64,000 bases of DNA, from NCBI GenBank assembly GCA_903889565.1, contig CAISYC010000067.1:44535-108534 (forward strand). The letters are read 5' to 3'. The notes under the pieces were generated by a model that was not told where the DNA came from, did not search any database, and was given only the letters and a program-made list of their open reading frames with translations. Positions within the stretch are counted from its first letter, which is position 1. Every line of letters starts with the position of its first letter. The position numbers were made by a program, and so were the translations under genes. Shown piece after piece: positions 17,957 to 27,753 of the stretch. The stretch comes from an uncultured beta proteobacterium. GTDB taxonomy: Bacteria; Pseudomonadota; Gammaproteobacteria; Burkholderiales; SG8-41.

Positions 17957-18841
17957 ATGGCATCACTGAGCGGCAGTGTGGTGGCGATTGTCACGCCGAT
18001 GCACGAAGACGGCAGCCTTGATCTCGACGCGTTCCGCAAGCTGATCGACTGGCATATCGCCGAAGGCACCGACGGCATCGTGGTCGTCGGCACCACGGGC
18101 GAATCGCCGACGGTCGATTTCGATGAGCATCATCTGCTGATCAAGACCGCGGTCGAGCATGGCAACCGGCGCGTGCCGATCATCGCCGGCACCGGCGCGA
18201 ACTCGACGCGCGAGGCGATCGAGCTGGCGGCTTACGCCAAGCAGGTCGGCGCCGACATGAGCCTGACGGTGGTGCCTTACTACAACAAGCCGACGCAGGA
18301 AGGCCTCTACCGCCATTTTCGCGCGATCGCCGAGGCGGTCGAACTGCCGCACATCGTCTATAACGTGCCGGGCCGCACGGTTGCGGACTTGTCCAACGAG
18401 ACCACGCTGCGCCTGGCACAGATACCGAACATCGTCGGCATCAAGGACGCCACCGGCAACCTCGAGCGCGGCAGCGACCTGTTGCGTCAGGCGCCGCCGG
18501 ATTTTGCCGTCTACAGCGGCGACGACGCCACCGCGCTGGCGCTGATGCTGCTGGGCGGACAGGGCGTCATCTCGGTCACCGCCAATGTGGCGCCGCGCCT
18601 GATGCATGAAATGTGCGTGGCGGCTTTCAAAGGCGACCTCGCGCGCGCGCGCGACTGCAACAACCGTCTGCTCGGCTTGCACCGGCAGCTGTTTATCGAG
18701 GCCAATCCGATCCCGGTCAAATGGGCGGTGGCGCAAATGAAGCGCATGGGGCCGGGCATACGGCTGCCGCTGACGCCGTTTTCAGAAACCTATCACGACC
18801 GCGTGCGCGCGGCGATGCAGCAGGCTGGCATCGCGGTCTAG
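17957..18841 (+). CDS. dapA: 4-hydroxy-tetrahydrodipicolinate synthase
   Basis: This enzyme of the diaminopimelate/lysine pathway condenses pyruvate with aspartate semialdehyde. The protein has 294 residues. Family signatures include GTTGESPT near residue 44, the catalytic Tyr in IVYNVPGRT and the Schiff-base Lys in [11 protein letters not shown]. The order dapA-bamC-MBL hydrolase is conserved in many betaproteobacteria, and only 7 bases separate dapA from bamC, so they share an operon. Confidence 0.97.
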   Translation: MASLSGSVVAIVTPMHEDGSLDLDAFRKLIDWHIAEGTDGIVVVGTTGESPTVDFDEHHLLIKTAVEHGNRRVPIIAGTGANSTREAIELAAYAKQVGADMSLTVVPYYNKPTQEGLYRHFRAIAEAVELPHIVYNVPGRTVADLSNETTLRLAQIPNIVGIKDATGNLERGSDLLRQAPPDFAVYSGDDATALALMLLGGQGVISVTANVAPRLMHEMCVAAFKGDLARARDCNNRLLGLHRQLFIEANPIPVKWAVAQMKRMGPGIRLPLTPFSETYHDRVRAAMQQAGIAV

Positions 18842-18848
18842 AAAAGGC

Positions 18849-20009
18849 ATGATCATGAATCGATTTCCGCGGATCACCGGCATCATCGTGACCTTGCTGG
18901 CCGTGCTCGCGCTGGCGGCCTGCAGTTCGATGCCCAAAATCGAGAGCGACCGCATCGACTACAAGTCGGGCGGCGGAAAACTGCCGCCGCTCGATATTCC
19001 GCCGGATCTGACCAAGCCGAGCGTCGATGACCGCTTTGCGGTGCCCGATATCAACACACGGGGCGACGCCAATATCTCCGACTACAACAAGGATCGCACC
19101 GGTCGCACGCAGGTTGCGCGTTCGACGGTGTTGCCGCCGCAGGAGGGCGCGCGCATCGAGCGGTCGGGTTCGCAGCGCTGGCTGGTGGTCAAGGGCGATG
19201 CCGATTCGGTGTGGAACGTGACCAAGCAGTTCTGGCAGGAACTCGGTTTCATCGTCAACGTCGAACATGTCGATGCCGGCGTGATGGAGACGGACTGGGC
19301 GGAAAACCGCGCCAAGCTCGATGCCGGCGTGGTGCGCAACTTTTTGAGCAAAATGCTCGATAGCGTTTCATCGACCGCCGAGCGCGACAAGTTCCGCACG
19401 CGGCTGGAGCCGGGCAGCGAACCGGGCACGATGGAAATCTACATCAGTCATCGCGGCATGGAAGAGGTTTATACAAAATCGGCATTCGACGCCAGCACCG
19501 CGTGGCAACCGCGTCCGCCGGACCCCGATCTCGAAGCCGAAATGCTGCGGCGCCTGATGACGCGCTTCGGCGTGCAGCAGGAACGGGCCAAGACGGAGGT
19601 TGCGCAGCCGACCAAGGTGGTAATGCGCGCGACCCTGATCAAGGGCAAGGATGGAGGCGGCCAGCTTTCCGTGGATGACCAGTTCGACCGCGCGTGGCGG
19701 CGCGTCGGCCTTGCACTCGACCGCGTCGGTTTCACGGTCGAGGATCGCGATCGTTCGAAGGGGCTCTACTTCGTGCGCTATGTCGATCCCGATGTCGACA
19801 ACAATACGGCGCAGCCGAAGGGTTTCTTCGCCAAGCTGAACCCGTTCTCCAAATCGGAAAGCAAAACGCCCACCAGCGAGCTGTTCCGGATCCAGGTAAA
19901 GGACGCCGACAGCACCAGCGAAGTCAGTGTACTCAACAAGGACGGCGGCGCGGAAAAATCGGTAACTGCAAGCCGCATCCTGTCGCTGCTCTACGAGCAG
20001 TTGAAGTGA
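18849..20009 (+). CDS. bamC: Outer membrane assembly lipoprotein BamC
   Basis: BamC (NlpB/DapX) is a lipoprotein subunit of the BAM complex, which inserts beta-barrel proteins in the outer membrane. The signal peptide ends with a lipobox LALAAC, giving Cys25 as the lipidated residue if MIMNRF is the start; MNRF at 18855 is an equally good start. An unstructured N-terminal part, rich in short motifs such as LPPLDIPPDLTKP that bind BamD, is followed by two helix-grip domains. Its position directly after dapA is the classical location that gave the name dapX. Confidence 0.93.
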   Translation: MIMNRFPRITGIIVTLLAVLALAACSSMPKIESDRIDYKSGGGKLPPLDIPPDLTKPSVDDRFAVPDINTRGDANISDYNKDRTGRTQVARSTVLPPQEGARIERSGSQRWLVVKGDADSVWNVTKQFWQELGFIVNVEHVDAGVMETDWAENRAKLDAGVVRNFLSKMLDSVSSTAERDKFRTRLEPGSEPGTMEIYISHRGMEEVYTKSAFDASTAWQPRPPDPDLEAEMLRRLMTRFGVQQERAKTEVAQPTKVVMRATLIKGKDGGGQLSVDDQFDRAWRRVGLALDRVGFTVEDRDRSKGLYFVRYVDPDVDNNTAQPKGFFAKLNPFSKSESKTPTSELFRIQVKDADSTSEVSVLNKDGGAEKSVTASRILSLLYEQLK

Positions 20010-20031
20010 CGACGCAGGGCGCGCGCGTCTG

Positions 20032-20799
20032 ATGCGCTTTGCCTCGCTCGGCAGCGGCAGCGAAGGCAACGGTCTGCTGGTCGAAGTCAACGGCACGCGC
20101 ATTCTCGCCGACTGCGGCTTTGGTCTTGCCGACACGGTCGCGCGGCTCGCCCGCCTCGGCGTCGAGGCCGCATCGGTCAACGCCATCCTCGTTACCCACG
20201 AACACGACGATCACGTCGGCGGCGTTGCGCGGTTCGCGCGCAAGTTCGGCACGCCGGTGTGGCTGACCCACGGCACTCTGCAGGCTTCGGCCGCCAGCTT
20301 TGGCGCGCTGGAAAGGTTGCAGGTGTTCGACTGCAACAGCCGCTTTGCGATCGGCGCGATCGAAGTCGAGCCGTATACCGTGCCCCACGATGCGCGCGAG
20401 CCCGCGCAGTTCGTGTTTGGCGACGGCAGCGTGCGCGTCGGCCTGTTGACCGACGCCGGTTCGCTCACCGCGCACATGCAGGCGGTGCTTAACCGCCTGG
20501 ATGCGTTCGTGCTCGAATGCAATCACGACAGCGCCATGCTGCGCGACGGTCGTTATCCCGAACGCCTTAAGCAAAGGATCGCGGGCCGCTACGGTCATCT
20601 CTCCAACGATAGTGCGGCCGAACTGCTGGGCTCGCTCGACCGCACCCGGCTCAAGCACGTGATCGCCGCGCACCTGAGCCAGCAGAACAACCAGCCGGAA
20701 CTGGCGCGTGCGGCGCTGGCCGGCGCACTCGGCTGCGAAGAAGCATGGGTCGCGGTGGCGGACCAGGTCAACGGCTTCGACTGGCGCGAAGTGAACTGA
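20032..20799 (+). CDS. MBL-fold metallo-hydrolase (YycJ/WalJ-like)
   Basis: This is a 255-residue metallo-beta-lactamase-fold protein with the metal-binding motif THEHDDHVGG near residue 60. Further His and Asp ligands lie around VLECNHDSAML and the C-terminal AAHLSQQNN. The N-terminal FASLGSGSEGNGLLVE is the signature of the YycJ/WalJ family, putative DNA exonucleases linked to cell-wall control in Firmicutes; the function in proteobacteria is unproven. It follows bamC by 22 bases and ends shortly before a bidirectional terminator. Confidence 0.9.
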   Translation: MRFASLGSGSEGNGLLVEVNGTRILADCGFGLADTVARLARLGVEAASVNAILVTHEHDDHVGGVARFARKFGTPVWLTHGTLQASAASFGALERLQVFDCNSRFAIGAIEVEPYTVPHDAREPAQFVFGDGSVRVGLLTDAGSLTAHMQAVLNRLDAFVLECNHDSAMLRDGRYPERLKQRIAGRYGHLSNDSAAELLGSLDRTRLKHVIAAHLSQQNNQPELARAALAGALGCEEAWVAVADQVNGFDWREVN

Positions 20800-20841
20800 A
20801 GCCCGCGTCTTCGCGGACGGAACTCGGACAATGCGCGGACA

Positions 20842-20873
20842 ATAAAAAAGCCGGCCCGCAGGCCGGCTTTTTC
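20842..20873. terminator. Bidirectional Rho-independent terminator
   Basis: The hairpin AAGCCGGCC-cgca-GGCCGGCTT is flanked by an A-run on the left and a T-run on the right, so it can stop transcription from both the dapA-bamC-MBL operon and the convergent small lipoprotein gene. Confidence 0.85.
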
Positions 20874-20890
20874 TCGCAGAGTGGCTTCGA

Positions 20891-21133
20891 TTACTTCTTC
20901 ATCACATCCTTGGCCATGTCCTTGGCTGCGTCAACCGCTGCACCCTTGGCGGCATCGGCCGCGCCCTTGGCTGCATCGGTCGCATCCTTGGCGGCTTCCG
21001 GTGCCGGAGCAGCCGGAGCGGGCGTCGCGGCCGGGGCCGGGGTCGGCGCGGGTGCCGGAGCGGGAGCGGGCTTTTCGCCGCAGGCGGCGAGGCCGAGTGC
21101 AAGAATGGCTGAAATCAGAAGGGTGCGTTTCAT
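20891..21133 (-). CDS. Small Ala/Pro-rich lipoprotein
   Basis: This is an 80-residue predicted lipoprotein with signal peptide MKRTLLISAILALGLAAC and lipidated Cys18. The next part alternates Pro and Ala (a rigid linker). The C-terminal half is an Ala-rich amphipathic helix with repeated A-A-K-(D/G)-A units, resembling Lpp- or LEA-like coiled coils. No enzymatic motif is present. It may tether or space the outer membrane from peptidoglycan, but this is inference. About 220 bases of non-coding DNA precede it. Confidence 0.75.
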   Translation of the reverse strand: MKRTLLISAILALGLAACGEKPAPAPAPAPTPAPAATPAPAAPAPEAAKDATDAAKGAADAAKGAAVDAAKDMAKDVMKK

Positions 21134-21355
21134 GTGTGATCCTCAAAAAGGTTGAAAACGAGTCATCGTGGGAAATCTGAACCTGCATCAAGCAGTAGGT
21201 TCTTTGACCGGCTGCAGTGATGAGCTGATCGGAATCGAATTTTATGCCGATTACGCGGGGAATTCCAGCGCGGAGTATGGCCGGGTGTCATCTCAGAATG
21301 ACAAAACGATTACAGACGGGCGTCCTGCAAGGTCGTTGCAAAACTTACAACAGTC

Positions 21356-21856
21356 TTACAGGCCGGTTTTGCCGGCGGTCACCGCCGGGGTCGAGGCTTG
21401 CCAGATCTCTTCGAAACGCTTGAGCAGCGATGCGGTCGCCGCGACGTCGCCGATCACCGCGGCTGCCCGCACATCGTTGTAATGAAAGCGGTGCACGAAG
21501 CGCGTGTCATCACCGATGGCAAACGGATCGTAAACGCGGTGCGCCGCCGGCAGCGTGCGGTGGATGGCGATGCCGTGACTGAACTGCCTGAGCAGCAATA
21601 ACAGCCGCGGGCAGTCGCGCACGATGTTGCCGGTTTCGTGCAGCACGATGCGCACGCGGTTCGTGCGTCGCGCGAGCAGCAGCCGGCGCAGCAGTTCGTA
21701 GCGTTGCGGCGAATTAAAGGCGCTGCTGATACGGCGATCGAACAACCGTATGGTATGCGCGGAGTGCGTGATCAACTCGTCGAGCGCATGGTCGTATTCG
21801 ACAATGCCTTCGAGTTTGCGCTCGCCCGGCATGCGCTCCGGCGGTACGGTTTCCAC
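21356..21856 (-). CDS. Conserved hypothetical protein downstream of roxA
   Basis: This 166-residue soluble protein lies 3 bases after the roxA-like gene, so it is translated from the same message. A histidine-containing C-terminal segment (RFVHRFHYNDVRAAAVIGD) and a middle strand (RVRIVLHETGNIVRDCPRL) are visible, but there is no motif of a known enzyme. A protein of this size next to a JmjC oxygenase is common in betaproteobacteria, so it may help or be modified by RoxA; this is inference from gene order. Confidence 0.7.
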   Translation of the reverse strand: METVPPERMPGERKLEGIVEYDHALDELITHSAHTIRLFDRRISSAFNSPQRYELLRRLLLARRTNRVRIVLHETGNIVRDCPRLLLLLRQFSHGIAIHRTLPAAHRVYDPFAIGDDTRFVHRFHYNDVRAAAVIGDVAATASLLKRFEEIWQASTPAVTAGKTGL

Positions 21857-21859
21857 GAT

Positions 21860-22999
21860 TCAGTGGCGCGCCCGCGACGCGGCGGCGCCGAGATCGAGAA
21901 AGCCGGCGCAGTACCAGTGATGCAACAGGGCGAGCGCGGTGCTGCCAGGTTTGGCGCCGGGGGCGAGCGCGCGCGCGTCGGCCAGTTGCCGCAGCACCGC
22001 GGCATCGCGCGCGACCAGAGGTGCGGTTTCGCCGTTGATGTAGATCGCGCGCCGGTCGAACAGCATGCGGGTTTTCAGCGCAAGACGGGTGCCGCGTTTT
22101 TCAAGTTGGCGCGCGAATGCAGCGGTGCTGCCGCCGTGCCGCCGCGCGAAGACGACGTTCTGCCGCGGTTCGCTCAGCATTTCGCCAATGCAACGGTCGA
22201 TATCGCGCCCGTCCCAGCGCACGGCGTCGAGCATGCGCCGCATGGTTTGCCGCATCTGCGCACCGATTTCCGCGCGGTGCCGCTGCGGTTTCAGGCCGCG
22301 ATCGCGATAGACGCCGTCTACTGCGAGATGATCGTGCAGGTAATCGAGAAAGCGCGCGGCCACTTCCTGCTGCCGCGGCGCGCGCATGCCGATCGACCAC
22401 GTCAGGCATTCGCCGACGGCGATGCCGTTGTGGGCGTACTCCGGCGGCAGGTAGAGCAGATCGCCGCTTTGCATCAAAAGGTCGCGCTGGGGACGAAAGC
22501 GCTGCAGCAGTTTCAGCGGCGCGCCGTCTTGCAGCGAGAGATCGTGCTGCGCGCTGATCTGCCAGCGCCGCGTGCCCGCGCCCTGCAGCAGAAACACGTC
22601 GTAGCTGTCGAAATGCGGGCCGACGCCGCCGCCGGGGGCGGCATAACTGACCATCACATCGTCCTGGCGTGCGTACGGTATGAAGCCGAAATCGCGTTGC
22701 AGCGCATTGGCAGCCGGCACCAGCGTTTCAACTCCGTTGACCAGCAGGGTCCATTTTTGCGCGGGCAGCTTTGAAAATGTAATGCGGCGGAACGGGCCGT
22801 GACTCACCTGCCAGCGCCTGCCGCTGCCGACGATCAGGCGCGATTCGACATCGTCGCGGCAGGCGAGGTTGATCAGGTCGTCGCGCGACAGCGCTTGCGC
22901 GAGTTGCGGCGCCACCCCGCGCAGCACGCACGGCTTGCGCTGCCAGTGCTCGCGCAGAAAACGCGTGATGCCGTACTCTTCGAGCGGGTTTTTCTTCAT
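21860..22999 (-). CDS. roxA: Ribosomal oxygenase (JmjC/cupin), RoxA/YcfD-like
   Basis: This Fe(II)/2-oxoglutarate oxygenase is related to E. coli YcfD, which hydroxylates an Arg of ribosomal protein uL16. The iron-binding HxD lies in VGPHFDSYDVFLLQGAG, and the surrounding RRWQISAQHDLSL and YLPPEYAHNGIAVG (distal His) match the family. The C-terminal winged-helix part is present. The start MKKNPLEEYG at 22999 gives 379 residues, close to YcfD (373). The longer ORF begins at 23026 without support. Confidence 0.88.
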   Translation of the reverse strand: MKKNPLEEYGITRFLREHWQRKPCVLRGVAPQLAQALSRDDLINLACRDDVESRLIVGSGRRWQVSHGPFRRITFSKLPAQKWTLLVNGVETLVPAANALQRDFGFIPYARQDDVMVSYAAPGGGVGPHFDSYDVFLLQGAGTRRWQISAQHDLSLQDGAPLKLLQRFRPQRDLLMQSGDLLYLPPEYAHNGIAVGECLTWSIGMRAPRQQEVAARFLDYLHDHLAVDGVYRDRGLKPQRHRAEIGAQMRQTMRRMLDAVRWDGRDIDRCIGEMLSEPRQNVVFARRHGGSTAAFARQLEKRGTRLALKTRMLFDRRAIYINGETAPLVARDAAVLRQLADARALAPGAKPGSTALALLHHWYCAGFLDLGAAASRARH

Positions 23000-23144
23000 G
23001 ATTCGATTATAACTTCCTGATTCCACGACGCGCTCGCCGCTGCTGCCGACGCGTGTTCACGGTGCGCACCGTGCGCGCCATTGTGCCGGCGGAATCCTTT
23101 GTTACAATCGGCCGACCGCGTTTAAAAATGTTGCGGGGACGCCT

Positions 23145-23621
23145 ATGTTGCAGGTGGGGCAAGCGGCGCCGGTTTTTGATCTGCCGGATGCCGACATGGA
23201 ACTGGTGAGTCTTGCGACGTATCGCAAGCGCCGCAATGTTGTCCTGTATTTTTATCCGCGCGACGACACGCCCGGTTGCACCATGGAATCGATCGACTTC
23301 AGCGATTTGCACGACGATTTCGAGCGCCAGCAGACCGAGGTTCTCGGCATCAGCATGGACGACTGGATGAGGCACGGCGAGTTTCGCGACAAATACGGCC
23401 TCGCGGTGCGGCTGCTGTCGGACGTCGAGGGCGAGGTCTGCGGCAACTATGGCGTGTTGCAGGAAAAGGAGAGGGACGGCGTGCGCAGAACCTGCATACA
23501 GCGCGCGACCTTTCTGGTGAACAAGGATGGCGTGATTGCGCAGGCGTGGTATGACGTCAAACCGCGCGGACATGCAGCGGACGTTTTGAAAACCATAAGG
23601 AGCATCGGCAAATGCAAGTAG
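23145..23621 (+). CDS. bcp: Peroxiredoxin (PrxQ/BCP subfamily)
   Basis: This thiol peroxidase removes H2O2 and organic peroxides in the cytoplasm. The peroxidatic Cys45 lies in DDTPGCTMES. The resolving Cys that many PrxQ proteins have five residues later is absent, so it would be a 1-Cys or atypical type; Cys residues near VCGNYG and the penultimate residue could serve. A stretch near VLQEKERDGV matches the family. It overlaps slyD by 10 bases, giving a two-gene operon. Confidence 0.9.
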   Translation: MLQVGQAAPVFDLPDADMELVSLATYRKRRNVVLYFYPRDDTPGCTMESIDFSDLHDDFERQQTEVLGISMDDWMRHGEFRDKYGLAVRLLSDVEGEVCGNYGVLQEKERDGVRRTCIQRATFLVNKDGVIAQAWYDVKPRGHAADVLKTIRSIGKCK

Positions 23622-24115
23622 CACAGGACACCGTCGTCACGCTGAAATACGAATTGCGCAACTCCGAGGGCGAAGTGCTCGAGCAGGCCGACGAGCCGCT
23701 CGAATATCTGCACGGCGGGCATCAGGGCATGTTCCCGCGCATTGAAGAGGCGCTGACCGGCAAGGCCGCCGGCGAATCGCTCGAGGTTTATCTGCAGCCG
23801 GTCGATGCCTTCGGCGAATACGACGACACGCTGGTGCAGATCGAACCGCGAGAAAAATTTCCCAAGGACCTTGAAGTCGGCATGCGCTTCGAGGGCGGCG
23901 CCGAGGACGGCGACGGCACCGTGGTCTACACGGTGACCGACATCGCCGACGGCAAGGTGGTGGTCGATGGTAATCATCCGCTGGCCGGCATGGCGCTGCG
24001 CTTTTTGTGCACGGTCGAGAGCGTGCGCGCGGCGACCGAAGAAGAACTCGAGCACGGTCATGTGCACGGCGCGCACGGACATGGTCATGACCATGGTCAC
24101 GACCACGGCCATTAA
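23612..24115 (+). CDS. slyD: FKBP-type peptidyl-prolyl isomerase SlyD
   Basis: This 167-residue protein is a prolyl isomerase, chaperone and metal-binding protein. The FKBP core (MQVAQDTVVTLKYELRNS, then YLHGGHQGMFPRIEEAL) is interrupted by the insert-in-flap domain (about residues 70-125). The C-terminal tail is His-rich (HGHDHGHDHGH) and would bind Ni2+ for hydrogenase maturation or nickel storage. Its start overlaps the end of the peroxiredoxin gene, so the two are coupled. Confidence 0.93.
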   Translation: MQVAQDTVVTLKYELRNSEGEVLEQADEPLEYLHGGHQGMFPRIEEALTGKAAGESLEVYLQPVDAFGEYDDTLVQIEPREKFPKDLEVGMRFEGGAEDGDGTVVYTVTDIADGKVVVDGNHPLAGMALRFLCTVESVRAATEEELEHGHVHGAHGHGHDHGHDHGH

Positions 24116-24122
24116 ATGCTGA

Positions 24123-25028
24123 TCAGCGCCCCGGGCTGATGACGAAGCGGACGCGCGCGCCGGCGTCAATGACGTTGACGCGCAGCCAGTTGACCTGCGG
24201 GCTGCCGAACACTTCGGCGCGCGTGAAGTTGGCCAGCGTCTTTCCATTGCGCGGGTCCCTCAGCGGCTGATCGACGCGGTAGATGTGGGTGTCGCCGTGG
24301 CCGAGCAGCACTTCGCCGGCAAAGGTCGCCGTTTCCCGCGCAAGCGCGTCGAGCAGCGATTGGTAACCCCGCCGCGGATTGCCTGAACGCAGAAAAGGGC
24401 TCGCCTGCATCAGCACGACCACGCCGCGCGCGCCCTGCTCGCGGGCGCGCGCGAACGACTGTTGCAGCCAGGCCAGCGCGGCGGCAGTGCGCGCGGCCGA
24501 TTCTTCCGGCAGGCGCGCGTTGTTGTCGCCGCCGGGCATGTTCAGCGCGATAAACCAGATGCCGTCATGCTGCCAGCGCAGATGTTCGGGATAAACGGGG
24601 GCGGTCGCGTCGTCGCTCTGGCGCGTCAGCGCGATCGGGTTGCGGCCGAGACTCACGGTGCCGCTGAAAAAATAGCGGCGCAGCGCAGCCAGCCGTTCGA
24701 GCGGATCGTAACGTCCGGCCAGCAGGCGGTGACAGTCGGTCCATTCGTTGTCGCCCGGGATATAGATGAATGCGTGTTGCGAATCGGCGAACAGCGCGAG
24801 GCGCTGTTCGAACACCGCATTGCCGCAGGAGGTCCAGCCATCCTTGAAGTCGCCGACATGCACGACGAAGGCGACGTTCTCGCGGTCGATCTCGCGCAGC
24901 ATCGCGGTGAAAGAAGTTTCCTCGCTCGCGCCGTACGGCGTGTCGCCGAGCAGTGCAAAGCTGAAGTCGGCGCGCGCGCCGCTGCAGAAGAGCAGCGCGA
25001 GTGCGGCGAGCAGGGCGCGTGTTTTCAC
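24123..25028 (-). CDS. Secreted calcineurin-like phosphoesterase
   Basis: This 301-residue protein has a signal peptide ([20 protein letters not shown]). A metallophosphoesterase fold is indicated by [26 protein letters not shown] and a late [10 protein letters not shown]. The metal-binding Asp, Asn and His residues are all present, though the first motif is GDTPYG rather than GDxH. It is probably periplasmic. The ATG overlaps the mutS stop codon by 4 bases, so it is read from the mutS message. The substrate is unknown. Confidence 0.8.
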   Translation of the reverse strand: MKTRALLAALALLFCSGARADFSFALLGDTPYGASEETSFTAMLREIDRENVAFVVHVGDFKDGWTSCGNAVFEQRLALFADSQHAFIYIPGDNEWTDCHRLLAGRYDPLERLAALRRYFFSGTVSLGRNPIALTRQSDDATAPVYPEHLRWQHDGIWFIALNMPGGDNNARLPEESAARTAAALAWLQQSFARAREQGARGVVVLMQASPFLRSGNPRRGYQSLLDALARETATFAGEVLLGHGDTHIYRVDQPLRDPRNGKTLANFTRAEVFGSPQVNWLRVNVIDAGARVRFVISPGR

Positions 25029-27631
25029 GCGTCGAGCAGTTTGCGGATTTCGTAGAGCGCGTCGAGCGCCTGCTTGGGTGTCAGCGCATCGGGATCGAGC
25101 GCATGCAACCTGTCCAGCAGTGCCGGATCGAATGCCGGCTCCGGCGGCGCGACGGGCGCGGCGAACAAGTCGGGCTGGCGGCTGTGCGCGGCACTCGCCG
25201 CCTCGAGTTCGAACAGATGTTTTTTCGCCGCGCGCACCACCGCCGCCGGAATGCCGGCGAGTTGCGCGACCTGCAGGCCGTAGCTCTGGTTGGCGGGGCC
25301 TTCTTCGACGCTGTGCAAAAAGACGATGCGATCCTTGTGCTCGACCGCGTCGAGATGCACATTCACCGCCTGTTTGAAATCCTGCGCGAGGCGCGTCAAT
25401 TCAAAGTAGTGCGTCGCAAACAAGGTCAGGCTCTTGTTGACCTCCAGCAACTGGCGCGCGATTGCCCACGCGAGTGCGAGGCCGTCGAAGGTCGAGGTGC
25501 CGCGACCGATCTCGTCCATCAGCACGAGGCTCGCCGGTCCGGCGTGATGCAGGATGTAGGCCGCCTCGGTCATTTCGACCATGAAAGTCGAACGCCCGCC
25601 GGCGAGATCGTCGGCGGCGCCGATGCGCGTGAAAATGCGGTCGAGCGCGCCGATGCTGGCGCGTTTGGCCGGCACGAACGAGCCGCAGTGCGCGAGCAGC
25701 GCAATCAACGAAACCTGCCGCATGTAAGTCGATTTGCCGCCCATGTTGGGGCCGGTGACCAGCAGCATCTGGCGCGCCGCCGAGAGTTGCGTGTCGTTGG
25801 CGACGAACTGATCGATCTGCTGCTCGACTACCGGATGGCGGCCGCCTTCGATGTCAATCACGGGTGCTGCGACCAGTTCCGGTTCGCACAGTGACAATGT
25901 CTGCGCGCGCTCGGCAAAAGTCGTCAGCAGATCGATTTCAGCGAGTGCGCCGGCGACGCGCTGCAGCGCCGGGATTTCCGGCGCCAGCGTGTCGAGCAGT
26001 TGATCGTAGAGCAGCTTCTCCCGCGCGAGCGCGCGATCCTGCGCCGAGAGCGCCTTGTCTTCGAAGGTTTTAAGCTCCGGCGTGATGTAGCGCTCGGCGT
26101 TCTTCAGTGTCTGGCGCCGGCGGTAATCGTCGGGCACCTTTTCCGATTGCGCGCGCGTGACCTCGATATAAAAGCCGTGCACGCGGTTGTACTCGACCTT
26201 GAGGTTGGCGATGCCGCTGCGTGCGCGTTCGCGCGCCTCGAGATCGAGCAGGAACTGTCCGCAGTTGTTCTGGATGCCGCGCAGTTCGTCCAGATCCGCG
26301 TCGTAGCCGTCGTTGATGACGCCGCCTTCGCGGATCAGCGCGGCGGGTTCGTCGAGGATCGCGCGTGTCAGCAGTGTATGCACGGCATCGAGCGGGCGCG
26401 CCTCGCGTGCGAGTTCCTGCAGGCGCGGGCTGCCCAGCCGCGCCAGCTGCGCGCTCACTTCGGGCAGCAGTGTCAGCGTATTGCGCAGCCCGGAGAGGTC
26501 GCGCGGGCGCGCGCTTTTCAGTGCGATGCGCGCGGTGATGCGCTCGACGTCGGCGCAGGCCTTGAGCAGGCCGCGCAGGGCGCTGGCGGCGAAGTCGCCG
26601 TCGCCGGCGAGCAGGCCGACTGCGTTTAATCGCAGGCGCGACGGCTGGTGATCGCGCAGCGGATGATGCAGCGTGTGACGCAGTAGCCGGCTGCCCATGC
26701 CGGTGGCGCAGGTGTCGAACAGACTCAGCAGCGTCGGCGCCGTCTCGCCGCGGATGGTTTCGGAGATTTCGAGATTGCGCCGTGTGGCCGGGTCGATGCC
26801 GATATAGGTGTCAGCGTCCTCGACCGCAAGAGCGGTGACATGCGCGATTGCATTGCCCTGGGTCGCGCGCGCGTATTCGATCAGCGCGCCGGCGGCGCAC
26901 ACGGCGGCGGGCAGGCGCTCGAGGCCGAAGGCGGTGAGATCGTGCGTGTTGAACTGGCGCGTCAGCGCGCGGCGCGCGGTCTCGATGTCGAATTGCCACG
27001 CCGGCAGCCGCTTGACCGCGAAGCCGGCGTTATCCGGCAGCGTAACCGGCGCGCTCTCGTCAATCAGTATCTCGGCCGGGCGCAGGCGTTCGAGTTCGCC
27101 GGCAAGCAGCGCGCGCGTGGTGACGGCGGCGCGCATGCGGCCGGCGGCGAGCGCGAGCCAGGCCATGCCGATTTCATTTTTGTCCTGCCACAGCGCGAGC
27201 AACACGTTGTCGCGTTTGTCGTCGAGCAGCGCGGCGTCGGTCAGCGTGCCCGGCGTGACGATGCGCGTGACCTTGCGCTCGACCGGACCTTTTGAGGTGT
27301 TCGGATCGCCGATCTGTTCGCACACCGCAACCGATTCGCCGAGCTTGACCAGTTTGGACAGATACTGCTCGACCGAATGATGCGGCACGCCGGCCATCTT
27401 GATCGGCGCTCCCCCGGAGGCGCCGCGCGAGGTCAGCGTGATGTCCAGGAGGCGCGCCGCTTTTTCCGCGTCGGCGTGAAACAGCTCGTAAAAATCCCCC
27501 ATGCGATAGAACAGCAGCATGTCGGGGTGCTCGGCCTTGATGCGCAAGTACTGCTGCATCATCGGCGTATGGTTGCTGAAACTGGGGTCGTTCAAGCTTT
27601 TCTCTTCTTTGGCAAAACCGCGGGTAACCAC
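25025..27631 (-). CDS. mutS: DNA mismatch repair protein MutS
   Basis: MutS is the mismatch-recognition ATPase. The N-terminal mismatch-binding motif is GDFYELF with [13 protein letters not shown] before it. The connector, lever and clamp domains follow, then the ATPase with Walker [11 protein letters not shown], Walker [17 protein letters not shown] and FATHYFEL. The listed start is GTG at 27631 (868 residues). A TTG at 27595 with AAGAAGAG upstream gives an 856-residue form closer to the E. coli N-terminus and may be the real start. The integrase island begins directly beyond its 5' end. Confidence 0.97.
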   Translation of the reverse strand: MVTRGFAKEEKSLNDPSFSNHTPMMQQYLRIKAEHPDMLLFYRMGDFYELFHADAEKAARLLDITLTSRGASGGAPIKMAGVPHHSVEQYLSKLVKLGESVAVCEQIGDPNTSKGPVERKVTRIVTPGTLTDAALLDDKRDNVLLALWQDKNEIGMAWLALAAGRMRAAVTTRALLAGELERLRPAEILIDESAPVTLPDNAGFAVKRLPAWQFDIETARRALTRQFNTHDLTAFGLERLPAAVCAAGALIEYARATQGNAIAHVTALAVEDADTYIGIDPATRRNLEISETIRGETAPTLLSLFDTCATGMGSRLLRHTLHHPLRDHQPSRLRLNAVGLLAGDGDFAASALRGLLKACADVERITARIALKSARPRDLSGLRNTLTLLPEVSAQLARLGSPRLQELAREARPLDAVHTLLTRAILDEPAALIREGGVINDGYDADLDELRGIQNNCGQFLLDLEARERARSGIANLKVEYNRVHGFYIEVTRAQSEKVPDDYRRRQTLKNAERYITPELKTFEDKALSAQDRALAREKLLYDQLLDTLAPEIPALQRVAGALAEIDLLTTFAERAQTLSLCEPELVAAPVIDIEGGRHPVVEQQIDQFVANDTQLSAARQMLLVTGPNMGGKSTYMRQVSLIALLAHCGSFVPAKRASIGALDRIFTRIGAADDLAGGRSTFMVEMTEAAYILHHAGPASLVLMDEIGRGTSTFDGLALAWAIARQLLEVNKSLTLFATHYFELTRLAQDFKQAVNVHLDAVEHKDRIVFLHSVEEGPANQSYGLQVAQLAGIPAAVVRAAKKHLFELEAASAAHSRQPDLFAAPVAPPEPAFDPALLDRLHALDPDALTPKQALDALYEIRKLLDA

Positions 27632-27753
27632 TTGTACGGATGGCGCTTATTGCAAATTCTGGTCGCCGCTTGATGGCTGAACTCGTCCAGTCTTGTCCAG
27701 CCTTGTCAGTCGGTTTGGTGTAGGTGGCGGTATAGGTCTACGCTGCAATCACA

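Noticed and set aside
21638-22774. 378-codon plus-strand ORF opposite roxA
   Set aside because: It is an antisense artefact; the roxA frame carries the HxD iron motif and normal length.
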